Source of the DNA: Arthrobacter citreus
Lineage (GTDB): Bacteria > Actinomycetota > Actinomycetes > Actinomycetales > Micrococcaceae
NCBI RefSeq assembly: GCF_009192745.1
Contig: NZ_VTFV01000003.1
Coordinates: 310,001 to 374,000 of the forward strand
Length of the DNA stretch: 64,000 nt
Direction of reading: 5' to 3'
Below are positions 11,501 through 21,640 of this stretch, piece after piece. The notes beneath the pieces are model-generated. The model was given only the letters and a program-made list of their open reading frames with translations. It made no database searches and had not been told where the DNA came from. The position numbers and the translations under genes are program-made. Position 1 is the first letter of the stretch, and the number at the start of each line of letters is the position of its first letter.

Positions 11501-11542
11501 CGCAAAAACGGCCGGTCCCGAAGGACCGGCCGTTTTTGCGTA
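11501..11542. terminator. Bidirectional intrinsic terminator between holA and rpsT
   Basis: A perfect 19-bp stem (11501-11519 with 11524-11542) and loop CGAA, with A and T runs inside the arms, sits between the convergent genes holA and rpsT. It can end transcription from both sides. Confidence 0.92.
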
Positions 11543-11564
11543 AAACTAGGGGTTTTGCTCCCGC

Positions 11565-11825
11565 TTAGAGCGCGTTGACCTTCTTGGAGATGGCCGACTT
11601 GCGGTTAGCAGCGTTGTTCTTGTGGATAACGCCCTTGCTGACAGCCTTGTCCAGCTTGCGGGTAGCAGCCTGCAGGGCTGCCTGAGCCGCTTCCTTGTCA
11701 GCAGCGGTGACAGCGTTATCCACGTTGCGGATAAGCGTCTTCAGCTCGGACTTCACCGAGTTGTTGCGCTGACGCGCCTTCTCGTTGGTGAGGATGCGCT
11801 TCTTCTGGGACTTAATATTGGCCAC
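11565..11825 (-). CDS. rpsT: 30S ribosomal protein S20
   Basis: The 86-residue lysine/arginine-rich protein begins [20 protein letters not shown], the S20 signature. S20 binds 16S rRNA during early assembly of the small subunit. The GTG start (11825) reads MANIK and is preceded by AAAGAGAG. It is monocistronic, ending in the shared terminator with holA. Its direction opposes its neighbours holA and lepA. Confidence 0.97.
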   Translation of the reverse strand: MANIKSQKKRILTNEKARQRNNSVKSELKTLIRNVDNAVTAADKEAAQAALQAATRKLDKAVSKGVIHKNNAANRKSAISKKVNAL

Positions 11826-12050
11826 TTATAAACTCTCTTTGTATTGCGGACTTGGTCGGTGAGGGAATTTCAGACCAGACATTGACTGAGCGGCGTGGGG
11901 ATACCGTAATGGCGCCCGGCCTGAAGTGCCCGTCGACCTGCGCGGACACACAGCAATAAATGTTAGCAGAACTTAGCGGACAGTGTGGAACCCGGCACGG
12001 AACCATCCGCAGATGCTCCGTCAGTAAGGGTGGAAGGTGCCGGCAGCCGG

Positions 12051-12611
12051 TCAGCGCCGGAGATCGGAGAGCCGCTTCGCAACGCGCTCAAAGACGTCAC
12101 GGTCCACCACGGCCCCCTGCCTCCGGACGGCGGCGGGATCCAGGGTGATGATCCGGTCCAGCTTCACCTCGCTGGGCCGGCCCTTGCTGTCCCAGGCCCC
12201 GGTTCCAATGTCGAGGTAGTCCGGGTCGGACCCGCGGGAGTTGTTCCGGTCCCGGGTCGTGAGCATCAAACCCAGCAGGTTGGAGCCGTTCTGCCCGATC
12301 AGCAGCACTGGACGGTCCTTGCCCTGGGAAGGATCCTCTTCATACGGCACCCAGGCCCAGACGACTTCACCCGGGTCCGGAGCGCCGTCCGGCTTGGGCG
12401 CGTATTCGGGCCTGACTGGTCCGGTGTAGTCACCTGCGTAGCTGGCGGGCCGGGCCGGGCGCGGAGAAGATGCCTGCGGCCCCGGCGCCGTGCTGCGGTT
12501 TGGTCCGGAGCGGGATGTCCGCGGAACGTTCGCGGGACCCGGGGCCAGCTGGCGGGCCACACGCAGGGCAGTTCGGGCGAGGCTGAGCAGGTTGCGGGAA
12601 GTAAAAGCCAT
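12051..12611 (-). CDS. PemK/MazF-like protein, orphan, with disordered N-terminal extension
   Basis: The 186-residue protein has about 80 N-terminal residues rich in Pro, Ala and Arg, then a PemK/MazF-type core: PGEVVWAWVPYEEDPSQGKDRPVLLIG, followed by LGLMLTTRDRNN and a C-terminal helix. Classic PemK/MazF toxins are 100-120-residue mRNA endonucleases paired with an upstream antitoxin. Here no antitoxin gene lies on either side (rpsT shares its strand 225 bp downstream; lepA is divergent). It is therefore more likely a domesticated member of the fold than an active toxin. The N-terminal 20 residues (LLSLARTALRVARQL) could form an amphipathic helix. Confidence 0.75.
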   Translation of the reverse strand: MAFTSRNLLSLARTALRVARQLAPGPANVPRTSRSGPNRSTAPGPQASSPRPARPASYAGDYTGPVRPEYAPKPDGAPDPGEVVWAWVPYEEDPSQGKDRPVLLIGQNGSNLLGLMLTTRDRNNSRGSDPDYLDIGTGAWDSKGRPSEVKLDRIITLDPAAVRRQGAVVDRDVFERVAKRLSDLRR

Positions 12612-12825
12612 GCGGACATCCTAGGTGCGGCACTGCGGGGCCGCTGGGCGGCGGCGCGCAGATGGGCGCTGCGCACAGTTCGGGTCCGGCGGGGTAAACG
12701 TGGGAGACTGTTAACTTAGAAACCAGTCCCACTTCGCACAATCCCTGCGTGCGAGCGGCGCCTCGGAGTGCAATCGTGCATCCGGACAGTGCCGAAGCCA
12801 TGCAAACAGTAAAGGAACCGCCACA

Positions 12826-14679
12826 GTGTCACCTCTGGCCCGCTTCTCACCGGTGCCTGCCGCGACGGATCCGGCGATCATTCGGAATTTCTGCATCATC
12901 GCCCACATCGACCATGGCAAGTCCACCCTGGCCGACCGCATGCTTCAGTCGACCGGTGTGGTTGAGCACCGGAACATGAAGGCCCAGTACCTGGACCGCA
13001 TGGACATCGAGCGTGAACGCGGCATCACCATCAAGTCGCAGGCCGTGCGCATGCCGTGGGAAGTGGACGGCGAGTCCTACGCACTGAACATGATCGATAC
13101 CCCGGGTCACGTGGACTTCACGTACGAAGTCTCCCGTTCCCTGGCCGCCTGTGAAGGTGCCATCCTTTTGGTGGACGCAGCGCAGGGCATTGAGGCCCAG
13201 ACGCTCGCGAACCTTTACCTGGCGATGGAAAACGACCTGACCATCATTCCGGTCCTGAACAAGATCGACCTGCCCGCAGCGCAGCCGGAGAAGTACGCGG
13301 AGGAGCTCGCTAAGCTGATCGGCGGCGATCCGGAAGACGTGCTGAAGGTATCCGGCAAGACCGGCGTGGGCGTTGAGGCCCTGCTGGACAAGATTGTCCG
13401 TGACATTCCCGCACCCGTCGGAGACCCCGATGCCCCGGCACGGGCCATGATCTTCGACTCCGTGTACGACACCTACCGCGGCGTCGTAACCTACGTCCGC
13501 GTGATCGACGGCTCGCTGTCACCGCGTGAACGCATCCAGATGATGTCCACCCGGGCCAGCCATGAACTGCTGGAAATTGGGGTCAGCTCTCCCGAACCCA
13601 CCCCGTCCAAGGGACTGGGCGTCGGCGAGGTGGGCTACCTGATCACCGGTGTGAAGGACGTGCGGCTCTCCAAGGTGGGCGACACCGTCACCAACCTGAA
13701 CAAGCCGGCAGCTGAATCGCTTCCCGGCTATGCCGATCCCAAGCCCATGGTTTTCTCCGGCCTGTACCCCATCGACGGCGCGGATTATCCGGTGCTGCGT
13801 GACGCGCTGGAAAAGCTGATGCTCAATGACGCCGCGCTGGTGTACGAACCCGAGACGTCCGCGGCGCTGGGCTTCGGTTTCCGCGTTGGCTTCCTGGGCC
13901 TGCTGCACCTTGAAATTACCCGGGAGCGGCTCGAGCGCGAGTACAACCTGGACCTGATCTCCACTGCCCCGAACGTGGAGTACGAGGTGACGCTCGAGGA
14001 CAACAAGGTAGTCACGGTCACCAACCCCAGCGAGTACCCCGAGGGCAAGATCAAAGAGGTCCGCGAACCGATGGTTGCGGCCACCATCCTGGCGCCGAGC
14101 GAATTCGTCGGCGCGATCATGGAGCTGTGCCAGTCCCGCCGCGGCGTCCTGGGCGGCATGGACTATCTCTCCGAAGACCGGGTGGAAATCCGGTACCGCC
14201 TGCCGCTGGCCGAAATCGTTTTCGATTTCTTCGACGTCCTCAAGTCCAAGACCCGCGGCTACGCCTCCCTGGACTGGAAGGCCGACGGCGAGCAGGTCGC
14301 CGATCTGGTCAAGGTGGACATCCTCCTCCAGGGCGAGCAGGTTGATGCCTTCAGCTCCATCACCCACAAGGACAAGGCGTACTCCTACGGCGTCATGATG
14401 ACCGGCAAACTGCGTGAACTCATCCCGAGGCAGCAGTTTGAGGTCCCGATCCAGGCTGCCATCGGCTCGCGCATCATTGCCCGCGAATCCATCCGCGCGA
14501 TCCGCAAGGACGTGCTTGCCAAGTGCTACGGCGGCGACATCAGCCGTAAGCGCAAGCTGCTGGAGAAGCAGAAGGAAGGCAAGAAGCGCATGAAGATGGT
14601 TGGCCGCGTGGAAGTTCCGCAGGAAGCCTTCGTGGCCGCCCTGTCATCCGACGAGTCCAAGGACAAATCCAAGAAGTGA
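12826..14679 (+). CDS. lepA: Elongation factor 4 (LepA) GTPase
   Basis: The 617-residue translational GTPase acts on ribosomes (back-translocation or initiation/biogenesis). G1 is AHIDHGKS (26-33), G3 DTPGH, G4 NKID. The order of domains is G, II, III, V-like ([18 protein letters not shown]), then the LepA-specific C-terminal domain with [19 protein letters not shown] start. The stop overlaps the start of hemW (GTGA), so the two are translationally coupled. Confidence 0.97.
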   Translation: MSPLARFSPVPAATDPAIIRNFCIIAHIDHGKSTLADRMLQSTGVVEHRNMKAQYLDRMDIERERGITIKSQAVRMPWEVDGESYALNMIDTPGHVDFTYEVSRSLAACEGAILLVDAAQGIEAQTLANLYLAMENDLTIIPVLNKIDLPAAQPEKYAEELAKLIGGDPEDVLKVSGKTGVGVEALLDKIVRDIPAPVGDPDAPARAMIFDSVYDTYRGVVTYVRVIDGSLSPRERIQMMSTRASHELLEIGVSSPEPTPSKGLGVGEVGYLITGVKDVRLSKVGDTVTNLNKPAAESLPGYADPKPMVFSGLYPIDGADYPVLRDALEKLMLNDAALVYEPETSAALGFGFRVGFLGLLHLEITRERLEREYNLDLISTAPNVEYEVTLEDNKVVTVTNPSEYPEGKIKEVREPMVAATILAPSEFVGAIMELCQSRRGVLGGMDYLSEDRVEIRYRLPLAEIVFDFFDVLKSKTRGYASLDWKADGEQVADLVKVDILLQGEQVDAFSSITHKDKAYSYGVMMTGKLRELIPRQQFEVPIQAAIGSRIIARESIRAIRKDVLAKCYGGDISRKRKLLEKQKEGKKRMKMVGRVEVPQEAFVAALSSDESKDKSKK

Positions 14680-15905
14680 CACCCAGCGCACTGCCCCTTG
14701 GGGATCCCGCGCCAAAGGACGGACTTCTTCCGCCCAACGCAGCAGCCGCGGCTGCAGAACGGAAATTCGGACTCTACGTCCATATTCCGTTCTGTGCCGT
14801 TCGCTGCGGCTACTGCGACTTCAACACCTACACCGCCACTGAACTCGGCGGCGGTGCCTCCCAGGACGCCTATGCAGCGACCGCACAGCAGGAGGTCCGC
14901 TTCGCTGCCAAGGCGCTGGCGGCGTCGGGAATCCCGGAACGCCGGATCGAGACTGTGTTTTTCGGCGGCGGCACCCCAACCCTGCTTCCCGCTGAAGACC
15001 TGGCCGCCATCCTCGGCACCGCCGTCGAGCAGTGGGGGCTGGCTCCCGGGGCGGAAGTTACCACCGAAGCCAATCCCGATTCGGTGACACCTGCGTCCCT
15101 GCAGCTGCTGGCCGATGCCGGGTTTACGCGGGTGTCCTTCGGGATGCAGTCCGCCGTGCCCCACGTCCTGGCAGTCCTGGACCGCACCCATACGCCGTCC
15201 CGCGTGCCGCAGGCTGTCCAGTGGGCACGCGAAGCCGGACTGAAGGTCAGCGTTGACCTGATCTACGGCACGCCGGGGGAGTCCCTGGCCGATTGGAAGT
15301 ATTCGGTCGAGGAAGCGCTGAGCTACGAGCCGGATCACATTTCCGCCTACGCCCTGATCGTCGAAGAAGGCACCAAGCTGGCCGCGCGCATGCGCCGCGG
15401 CGAAGTGCCCCCAATCGACGACGACGACCACGCGGACAAATACCTGCTGGCGGAGGAGCTCTTCGCCGCGGCCGGCCTGAACTGGTACGAGGTCAGCAAC
15501 TGGGCGCGCACGCCGCAGGACGCCTGCCGCCACAACCTTGCCTACTGGCGCAGCGACGACTGGTGGGGCATTGGACCCGGGGCGCACTCACACGTTGGCG
15601 GGGTTCGCTGGTGGAACGCCAAGCATCCCACCGCCTACGCCCAGCGGATCGCGGCGGGGGAGTCTCCCGCCGTCGGGCGCGAAAGCCTGGATGCGGATAC
15701 CCGTTACCTGGAAGACGTCATGCTCCGCACCCGGCTGGCCGAGGGCCTGCCGCGGGAGCTGCTGCGCCCGGAGGGCCGGCACGAGATTGCCGGCCTGATA
15801 GCAGACGGTCTCGTGGAGCCGAAGGCTGCCATTGCAGGAACCGTGCTGCTCACGCTTAAGGGAAGGCTGCTGGCCGACGCCGTTGTGCGCCGGCTGCTGC
15901 CGTAG
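14676..15905 (+). CDS. hemW: Radical SAM heme chaperone HemW
   Basis: The 409-residue radical SAM protein was formerly annotated as oxygen-independent coproporphyrinogen oxidase. The cluster motif is C40-x3-C44-x2-C47 in [14 protein letters not shown]. Further blocks are [10 protein letters not shown], the NPDS stretch, and FGMQS. HemW members insert heme into respiratory proteins, which fits the cytochrome genes further along. The GTG start at 14676 overlaps the lepA TGA. lepA-hemW linkage is common in Gram-positive bacteria. A strong terminator follows at 15922. Confidence 0.93.
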   Translation: MTPSALPLGDPAPKDGLLPPNAAAAAAERKFGLYVHIPFCAVRCGYCDFNTYTATELGGGASQDAYAATAQQEVRFAAKALAASGIPERRIETVFFGGGTPTLLPAEDLAAILGTAVEQWGLAPGAEVTTEANPDSVTPASLQLLADAGFTRVSFGMQSAVPHVLAVLDRTHTPSRVPQAVQWAREAGLKVSVDLIYGTPGESLADWKYSVEEALSYEPDHISAYALIVEEGTKLAARMRRGEVPPIDDDDHADKYLLAEELFAAAGLNWYEVSNWARTPQDACRHNLAYWRSDDWWGIGPGAHSHVGGVRWWNAKHPTAYAQRIAAGESPAVGRESLDADTRYLEDVMLRTRLAEGLPRELLRPEGRHEIAGLIADGLVEPKAAIAGTVLLTLKGRLLADAVVRRLLP

Positions 15906-15921
15906 GCCCGCCGCAACAAGC

Positions 15922-15960
15922 ACAAGACCCGCCGTTCCCTGGGAGAACGGCGGGTCTTGT
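15922..15960 (+). terminator. Intrinsic terminator after hemW
   Basis: A 16-bp GC-rich stem (ACAAGACCCGCCGTTC at 15922-15937 with its complement at 15945-15960) and a 7-base loop lies just past the hemW stop. Because the convergent DUF4870 gene ends at 15993, it probably serves both. Confidence 0.85.
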
Positions 15961-15992
15961 GGTGCGCGGCCTACGCCGTCAATGCTGGTGCG

Positions 15993-16418
15993 TCAGCGGA
16001 AGCGGCGCAGGTTGAAGCGGTAGCGGTAGGGCCGGCCGCGGTTGCATTCGATGCCCGCTATGACTGAGAACACGGCGACGGCAATCCAGATCAGCGCGTT
16101 GAGGATGGCGAAGTACCCGCCCACCACCGGGATGAAGGAGAGCAGCCAGGCCACCAGCGCGAGGATGGTGGGAGGCAGCGTGAAGTTCAGGGCTTCCTTG
16201 GACTCCTGGGCCGTGAACGGACCACGGTCACGGAACACCAGATAGATGATGAGCGAAGGAACAAAACCCAGGATCCCGCCAAAGTGGGAGAGGGTGGCCC
16301 ACTGGCGGTCTTCCGACGCGGTCAGGGGGAGTGCGTTGGCCGGGGCACCCTGGTAGTCCGGGCGCGCCGGCGAACCGTTGTTATCCGGTTGCGGGTGGTT
16401 CGGGCGTGGGTTGGACAC
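15993..16418 (-). CDS. DUF4870 domain-containing membrane protein
   Basis: The 141-residue protein has a disordered Pro/Asn-rich N-terminus, then the DUF4870 core: RQWATLSHFGGILGFVPSLI (first helix), YLVFRDRGPFTAQESKEALNF, and two more membrane helices (ILALVAWLLSFIPVVGGYF; LIWIAVAVFSVIAGI). It ends in an arginine-rich cytoplasmic tail. Function of the family is unknown. GTG start. It is convergent with hemW and followed upstream by a 153-bp gap to DUF3097. Confidence 0.85.
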   Translation of the reverse strand: MSNPRPNHPQPDNNGSPARPDYQGAPANALPLTASEDRQWATLSHFGGILGFVPSLIIYLVFRDRGPFTAQESKEALNFTLPPTILALVAWLLSFIPVVGGYFAILNALIWIAVAVFSVIAGIECNRGRPYRYRFNLRRFR

Positions 16419-16571
16419 GGTTGCTATTCCTTTAACTCTCAGATGGCGCAGGGATCGCCCCCCGCGGGTACCTGTTGTTAGACAAGGGTACTGGCTTCAG
16501 CGGCAGGAGCAGGCACCGGGTGTCCCAGCGTGCCGTGCCGCGGGGGAGCCTGCCGGCTCTCCGGCGCACCG

Positions 16572-17414
16572 CTACTGAACGGTCAGGAAGTCGATGACTT
16601 CCTCCACCCGGCCCAGCAGGGACGGCTCCAAATCTGCGTAGGTGCGAACCGAACCCAACAGCTTCTTCCAGCCCATGGCGACGTCGGTATGGTCGCGGTG
16701 CGGCCAGCCGAGCCCCTTGAGGATTCCGGTTTTCCAGTCCTCATGCCGCGGGACCGCCGGCCATGCCTCCAAGCCGATTACGTGGGGCTTGATCGCCTGC
16801 CAGACATCAACGTACGGGTGGCCGACAATCAGCACGTTCCCGGCGGCTCCGGGCACCCGCATCGCTTCAGCGGCGATGCGCGATTCCTTGGAACCGGACA
16901 CCAAATGGTCTACGAGGATGCCGAGGCGCCTGCCGGGGCCGGGGGAAAAGCCGCGCACGGCACCGGCCAGGTCATCTACGCCATGGAGGGGTTCGACGAC
17001 GATGCCTTCGATCCGAAGGTCGTCTCCCCAAACCTTTTCCACCAGTTCCGCGTCGTGCTTGCCTTCAACCCAGATGCGGCTGGCGCGGGCGGTACGGGCA
17101 CGGACGCCCTCGACGGCGACAGAGCCCGACGCCGTCCGGCGGGCCACGGGGGCAGCCGTCTTGACGGCGGGGATAACTTCGACGGGTTCGCCTTCCAGGA
17201 GGAAGCCGAAGCCCAGTTCAAAGGAACGTGTCCGCCCGCGGTAATCCTCCAGTACCACCAGGTGCATTCCGCCGGACTTCTCCGTGCGGAGCACTGCACC
17301 TACCCAGCCGGTCTGGACCTCTTCCAGGACCAGGCCTTTTTCGGCGCCCACCTGCCGCAGGGCCTTCCGGGCCGGGGCGGTGATGTCCTGCGGGCCCCAT
17401 TCGTAGCTGGGCAT
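16572..17414 (-). CDS. DUF3097 domain-containing protein
   Basis: The 280-residue soluble protein is characteristic of actinobacteria. The start is set at the ATG 17414 (MPSYEWGPQDITAP) because AACGAGG lies 5-6 bases upstream; a longer frame to 17513 runs into the CIRCE element and is unlikely. The sequence includes an N-terminal beta-rich part and a TOPRIM-like stretch (RIWVEGKHDAELVEKVWGDD ... LGILVDHLVSGSKES). The latter suggests a nucleotidyl-transfer-related fold. No activity is established. It is divergent from hrcA and shares the 170-bp promoter gap containing CIRCE. Confidence 0.85.
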   Translation of the reverse strand: MPSYEWGPQDITAPARKALRQVGAEKGLVLEEVQTGWVGAVLRTEKSGGMHLVVLEDYRGRTRSFELGFGFLLEGEPVEVIPAVKTAAPVARRTASGSVAVEGVRARTARASRIWVEGKHDAELVEKVWGDDLRIEGIVVEPLHGVDDLAGAVRGFSPGPGRRLGILVDHLVSGSKESRIAAEAMRVPGAAGNVLIVGHPYVDVWQAIKPHVIGLEAWPAVPRHEDWKTGILKGLGWPHRDHTDVAMGWKKLLGSVRTYADLEPSLLGRVEEVIDFLTVQ

Positions 17415-17503
17415 AAAACCTCGTTCCTGACGACGCGGCGAAGCGCCTGCGCTGGCCGCAGGCACGGAGGAATCAATGCTAGCAACGGGAGCGGATGGTA
17501 TTA

Positions 17504-17536
17504 GACTTAGCACTTAGGGACACCGAGTGCTAAGTC
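17504..17536. promoter_or_regulatory. CIRCE operator (HrcA binding site) upstream of hrcA
   Basis: The core TTAGCACTT (17507-17515), nine bases, GAGTGCTAA (17525-17533) matches the CIRCE consensus TTAGCACTC-N9-GAGTGCTAA with one mismatch. The palindrome extends three further bases on each side (GAC...GTC), with GACTTAGCAC and GTGCTAAGTC as arms. It precedes hrcA by about 50 bases, so HrcA autoregulates the hrcA-dnaJ unit; it could also affect the divergent DUF3097 gene. Confidence 0.95.
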
Positions 17537-17587
17537 TGGCCTGATGACAGCCGCCAGCCAAAGGCCAGTCAGCGAAGGAGGAAACCA

Positions 17588-18601
17588 TTGAGCGAACCAC
17601 GCAGGCTCGAGGTGCTCCGGGCCATTGTCGAAGATTACGTCCACTCCCGCGAGCCCGTCGGCTCAAAGGCACTGGTTGAACGCCACCACCTGGGGGTTTC
17701 CTCCGCGACCATCCGCAATGACATGGCTGTCCTCGAAGAAGAGGGCCTGATCGTTGCCCCGCACACTTCCGCCGGACGCATCCCCACCGATAAGGGCTAC
17801 CGCCTGTTCGTGGACCAGCTTTCGGACCTGAAGCCGCTTTCGGCTGCCGAACGCCGCGCCATCCAGACGCTTCTGGAAGGCGCGGAGGACATCGACGACA
17901 TCCTGGACCGCACGGTACGGCTGCTTTCCCAGCTGACCAACCAGGTCGCCGTCGTCCAGTACCCCCATCTGGGCAATGCGAAGGTGCGCCACATCGAGTT
18001 TGTCCTGCTGGCGCCGGCCCAGGTCCTGGTAGTCCTGATCTCCACCACTGGCCGGGTGGAGCAGCGCGTCATCACCGCCCCTGCACCAGTGACCGAACAG
18101 GACCTGCACGAACTCCGCCAGCATTTCCTGCAGGCACTGGCCGGTACCACGCTGACCCGGATCACCTCCCACCTCGCGGACACCCTGGCCACAGTTCCGG
18201 CGCACCTGCGCGGAACCGCGGCGGCGCTGGGGCGGGCACTGGAACAACTGGCCGGGATCAACCGCGAAGACCGGATGGTCATGGCCGGCACAGCGAACCT
18301 GGCCCGCGCCACCGGAGACTTCCCGCTGACCATCGGCCCCATCCTGGAAGCCCTCGAAGAGCAGGTAGTCATGCTGCGGCTGCTCTCCGAGATGGAACAG
18401 GACGCAAGGGGTGTTTCGGTGCGGATCGGATCCGAGAATCCCTACGGTTCCCTCTCCGAAGCATCCGTCGTAGCCACTGGGTATGGGCCGGATGCTTCCG
18501 CTATGGTGGGAATCCTCGGTCCCACCCGGATGGACTATCCCAACACCATGGCAGCGGTCCGAGCCGTTGCCCGCTACCTTTCCCGGGTCCTGAACAACTG
18601 A
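17588..18601 (+). CDS. hrcA: Heat-inducible transcription repressor HrcA
   Basis: The 337-residue winged-helix repressor binds CIRCE and needs GroEL for folding. The N-terminal DNA-binding domain runs from [20 protein letters not shown] to [20 protein letters not shown]-like and dimerisation parts follow ([37 protein letters not shown]). The start is TTG 17588, supported by AGGAGG at 17576-17581. The CIRCE element lies upstream and dnaJ 92 bp downstream, probably one operon. Confidence 0.96.
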   Translation: MSEPRRLEVLRAIVEDYVHSREPVGSKALVERHHLGVSSATIRNDMAVLEEEGLIVAPHTSAGRIPTDKGYRLFVDQLSDLKPLSAAERRAIQTLLEGAEDIDDILDRTVRLLSQLTNQVAVVQYPHLGNAKVRHIEFVLLAPAQVLVVLISTTGRVEQRVITAPAPVTEQDLHELRQHFLQALAGTTLTRITSHLADTLATVPAHLRGTAAALGRALEQLAGINREDRMVMAGTANLARATGDFPLTIGPILEALEEQVVMLRLLSEMEQDARGVSVRIGSENPYGSLSEASVVATGYGPDASAMVGILGPTRMDYPNTMAAVRAVARYLSRVLNN

Positions 18602-18692
18602 CCCACAAGACCGGCAGGCGCCCGAACGGCGCCCTGCGGAAGACTAACCACCCCCGAGGCGGGGGACGCAACACAGGAAGCGATGTGCACGA

Positions 18693-19832
18693 GTGAGTGA
18701 TCACTACCAGGTACTCGGCGTTAGCCGGGATGCCACCGGCGAGGAAATCAAGAAGGCCTACCGCAAGCTGGCCCGCAAGCTCCATCCGGACGTGAATACT
18801 GCCCCCGGAGCGGCAGACGAGTTCAAGGCCGTTACCCATGCCTATGAGGTCCTCTCCGACCCGCAGAAGCGCCGCGTGTACGACACCACCGGCCAGGAAA
18901 ACGGCACGGACAACGGTTTTGGCGGCGGCTTCGGCGGCCAGGGCTTCGGCTTCCAGGACATCTTCGACACCTTCTTCGGCGGCGGTGCCCCTGGCGGCGG
19001 ACGCGGCCCGGCATCGCGTACCCGGCGCGGCCAGGACGCACTGATCAACGTCCGGATCGACCTGAAGGATGCCGTCTTCGGCACCAACAAGAAGATCGAC
19101 GTCGAGACCGCGGTCCTCTGCCCCACCTGTGAGGGCTCCTGCTGCCAGCCGGGAACCTCACCGCGCACCTGCGACATCTGCCACGGCAGCGGCCAGGTCC
19201 AGCGCGCCGTACGTTCAATCCTTGGCCAGGTCATGACGACCGCACCCTGCGGATCCTGCCAGGGGTTTGGAACGGTCATCCCGGATCCGTGCCACGAATG
19301 TGCCGGCGAAGGCCGCGTCCGCAGCCGCCGCACCCTGACCATCAAGGTTCCCGCCGGCGTCGCAACCGGCACCCGGATCCAGCTCAGCGGACAGGGCGAA
19401 GCCGGAACCGCAGGCGGACCGCAGGGCGACCTGTACGTCGAGATCCGGGTCAACGCCGATCCGGTGTTCCTGCGCGACGGCGATGACCTGCACGCAACGC
19501 TGACGGTTCCGATGACGGCGGCCGCGCTGGGCACAGTCATCAACATGGATACCTTTGACGGGGAGCGGGAAATCCAGATCAAGGCCGGAACCCAGTCCGG
19601 TGAAGTCACCACGCTCAAGGGCCTTGGCGTGACCCACCTGCGCGGTTATGGCCGGGGTGACCTGATGGTGCACGTCCAGGTGGAGACACCGCAGAAGCTC
19701 GATGCTGCGCAGGAAGAACTGCTGCGCCGGCTCGCAGAACTGCGCGGGGAGGAATTCGCCGAGGGCCGGGTCAGCGGCAACAGCAACAGCGGTGTCTTCG
19801 CGAAGCTCCGCGACCGCCTCGGTAACCACTAG
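18693..19832 (+). CDS. dnaJ: Chaperone protein DnaJ (DnaJ2 type)
   Basis: The 379-residue type I Hsp40 stimulates DnaK ATPase. The J domain carries HPD at residues 31-33. A Gly/Phe-rich stretch follows ([17 protein letters not shown]), then a four-motif zinc finger: [24 protein letters not shown] and CHECAGEG. The first motif has cysteine in place of the last glycine. Substrate-binding C-terminal domains follow. GTG start. Its place after hrcA marks the HrcA-controlled second DnaJ of actinobacteria. rsmE follows after 15 bases. Confidence 0.95.
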   Translation: MSDHYQVLGVSRDATGEEIKKAYRKLARKLHPDVNTAPGAADEFKAVTHAYEVLSDPQKRRVYDTTGQENGTDNGFGGGFGGQGFGFQDIFDTFFGGGAPGGGRGPASRTRRGQDALINVRIDLKDAVFGTNKKIDVETAVLCPTCEGSCCQPGTSPRTCDICHGSGQVQRAVRSILGQVMTTAPCGSCQGFGTVIPDPCHECAGEGRVRSRRTLTIKVPAGVATGTRIQLSGQGEAGTAGGPQGDLYVEIRVNADPVFLRDGDDLHATLTVPMTAAALGTVINMDTFDGEREIQIKAGTQSGEVTTLKGLGVTHLRGYGRGDLMVHVQVETPQKLDAAQEELLRRLAELRGEEFAEGRVSGNSNSGVFAKLRDRLGNH

Positions 19833-19847
19833 CCACCGGAACGTACA

Positions 19848-20630
19848 GTGACCAGTCCCATCTTCTTCGGCGATCCTGAACTCGTTGCTGCAGCGGCCCC
19901 GGGGAGCGTCTTCGCGCTCACCGGCCCGGAAGCGCGCCATGCCGTGGCCGTCAAGCGGCTGGCACCGGGGGAGCGCGTCGACATTGTCGACGGCGCCGGA
20001 AAACGCCTGCGCGGAACGGTCCGGTCCGCCGAGCCTTCGTTGCTGGAAGTCGACGTCCACGAGGTTGAGGCTGAACCCGGCCAGGACTGCGAGTTCACGC
20101 TCGTGCAGGCGCTGGCCAAGGGAGACCGGGACGAGCAGGCCATTGAGGCTGCAACCGAGCTTGGCGTGGACGCAGTGCTTCCCTGGCAGTCTGAGCGCAG
20201 CATTGTTCGCTGGCGGGCAGACAAGGCAGTGAAAGGCCAGGCCAAGTGGCGGGCAGTTGTGGCTTCAGCCGCGAAACAGTCCCGCCGGTCCCGGATTCCG
20301 CAGGTACTGGATGTGGCCGAAAGCAAGGCGCTGGCTTCCCGCCTGGCAGGAACCGACCTGGTCCTGGTGCTGCACGAAGAAGCCAGTGTTTCGCTGGCTG
20401 CTGCCGTTGAACTCGCGCTGGCAAGGTCCGTCGGAACGGGCACGGAGACCGGAATCGGGTCCATCGCCGTCGTAGTTGGTCCCGAAGGTGGAATCAGTCC
20501 TGCCGAACTGAAGGCCCTGCGTGAAGCCGGTGCGGTTGCCGTGCGCCTGGGGCCCCATGTGCTGCGTTCCTCAAGTGCGGGCCCCGCAGCCCTGGTGCTG
20601 CTGAATCATCTTCTCGGCCGCTGGAACTGA
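19848..20630 (+). CDS. rsmE: 16S rRNA (uracil(1498)-N(3))-methyltransferase
   Basis: The 260-residue SPOUT-class methyltransferase modifies U1498 of 16S rRNA near the decoding site. The N-terminal PUA-like domain includes HAVAVKRLAPGERVDIVDGAG. The C-terminal trefoil knot has VVVGPEGGISPAEL and LGPHVLRSSSAGPAALV, where S-adenosylmethionine binds. GTG start 15 bases after dnaJ, a frequent pairing in Gram-positive bacteria. Confidence 0.95.
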   Translation: MTSPIFFGDPELVAAAAPGSVFALTGPEARHAVAVKRLAPGERVDIVDGAGKRLRGTVRSAEPSLLEVDVHEVEAEPGQDCEFTLVQALAKGDRDEQAIEAATELGVDAVLPWQSERSIVRWRADKAVKGQAKWRAVVASAAKQSRRSRIPQVLDVAESKALASRLAGTDLVLVLHEEASVSLAAAVELALARSVGTGTETGIGSIAVVVGPEGGISPAELKALREAGAVAVRLGPHVLRSSSAGPAALVLLNHLLGRWN

Positions 20631-20672
20631 ACAGGGCCGGGGCGGCCACAATGGCCGGACTGGGGCCAGCCG

Positions 20673-20723
20673 CGGGCCGCAGTGGCTACTAGGCCGCAGT
20701 GCCTAATAGGCCGCAGTGCCTAA
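20673..20723. repeat. Three tandem 17-bp repeats spanning the 3' end of the GerMN gene
   Basis: Two exact copies of TAGGCCGCAGTGCCTAA (20690-20706 and 20707-20723) are preceded by a diverged copy (20673-20689, CGGGCCGCAGTGGCTAC). The last copy contains the stop codon of the minus-strand lipoprotein gene. Each unit holds the short inverted repeat TAGGC...GCCTA. Confidence 0.85.
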
Positions 20724-21640
20724 TAGACGGTGAAGCGCTTTGAATCTTCGTTCTCACCCTCACCGTGGAACACCCGAAGGTTGTATTCGCCGGGTTCCAG
20801 GTCGATCTGGATGTCGAACATCGCAGTCTCACCGGCCACGGCCTCCAGCCGTAGCTCGCCGGACTTCAGGGCCGAGGTATCCGGACGCCCGTTGACCACT
20901 CGCTCCACGCTCCAGAACAGCGGCTCATCGCGCTTTACTGCAGAGCCGGTCACTGCCACGGAAGTTTCCGTGCCGTCGCCCTCCTGGGGGCTGATAATCC
21001 AGATGGGAGCCGGCATGGTCCTGTCCCGCTCCAGGTCCCGTTCCAGATCCTCGTGGCCGAAGGCCAGGTATCCGGCCTTCCCGTCCACCAGCACTGCAAC
21101 GCTGGCGTTGTAGCCTGCGGTGGTCAGGCCGGCGTTCGCTGCCGCAGCGGTTGCGGTGTACACGAGCTGCTGGACAGCACGGTGTGCCATGCCGGCATCC
21201 AGGGAAGGCTTGAAGGCATCCGAAGAGATGTCCACCGTGATGACGTTCTTGCTCGAGATCGAGGCAGTGACCTTGGAAGCCGGAGCCCACGGCGTGAAGT
21301 AGTCGTCATCCGAGGGTGTCGCCGTAGTCATGGTCATAACGGCTTCCCCGATGGGGTCGCCGGTGTTCTTCGACGGCAGGAACTCCCGGTACAGCTGAAC
21401 ATCGGATCCGTTGAGTCCCAGCCAGTAAACCGGCATGACCACCTTGGACACCGTGGCTTCCGCGGGTGCGGAAACTGCCATGGGGTGCCCTTCGGGCGAA
21501 GTCGCAGCGCTGAAGGAGGTGGGCATGCTGGTGGTGGGCAGTTCGGCAACCACGCCGCACGAGCCCAGCAGCAGCGGCGCTGCCGCGGCGGCCAGGAATA
21601 GGCGGATACGGCCGGAGCGGCGAGTGCGCTGCTCAATCAT
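20720..21640 (-). CDS. GerMN/Gmad2 domain lipoprotein
   Basis: The 306-residue protein has a lipoprotein signal: basic RTRRSGRIRL, a hydrophobic run, then lipobox LGSC with cysteine at about residue 28. A GerMN domain follows (MPVYWLGLNGSDVQLYREFL ... VITVDISSDAFKPSLDAGMA). The C-terminal Gmad2 immunoglobulin-like domain begins PIWIISPQEGDGTETSVAVT. Such proteins sit on the outer face of the membrane, in actinobacteria often beside LpqB-type genes; the role is unknown. The gene points away from phoH and ends inside the 17-bp repeats. Confidence 0.85.
   Translation of the reverse strand: MIEQRTRRSGRIRLFLAAAAAPLLLGSCGVVAELPTTSMPTSFSAATSPEGHPMAVSAPAEATVSKVVMPVYWLGLNGSDVQLYREFLPSKNTGDPIGEAVMTMTTATPSDDDYFTPWAPASKVTASISSKNVITVDISSDAFKPSLDAGMAHRAVQQLVYTATAAAANAGLTTAGYNASVAVLVDGKAGYLAFGHEDLERDLERDRTMPAPIWIISPQEGDGTETSVAVTGSAVKRDEPLFWSVERVVNGRPDTSALKSGELRLEAVAGETAMFDIQIDLEPGEYNLRVFHGEGENEDSKRFTVY

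Noticed and set aside
17415-17513. N-terminal extension of the DUF3097 gene to 17513
   Set aside because: It would run into the CIRCE element, and ATG 17414 has its own ribosome site.
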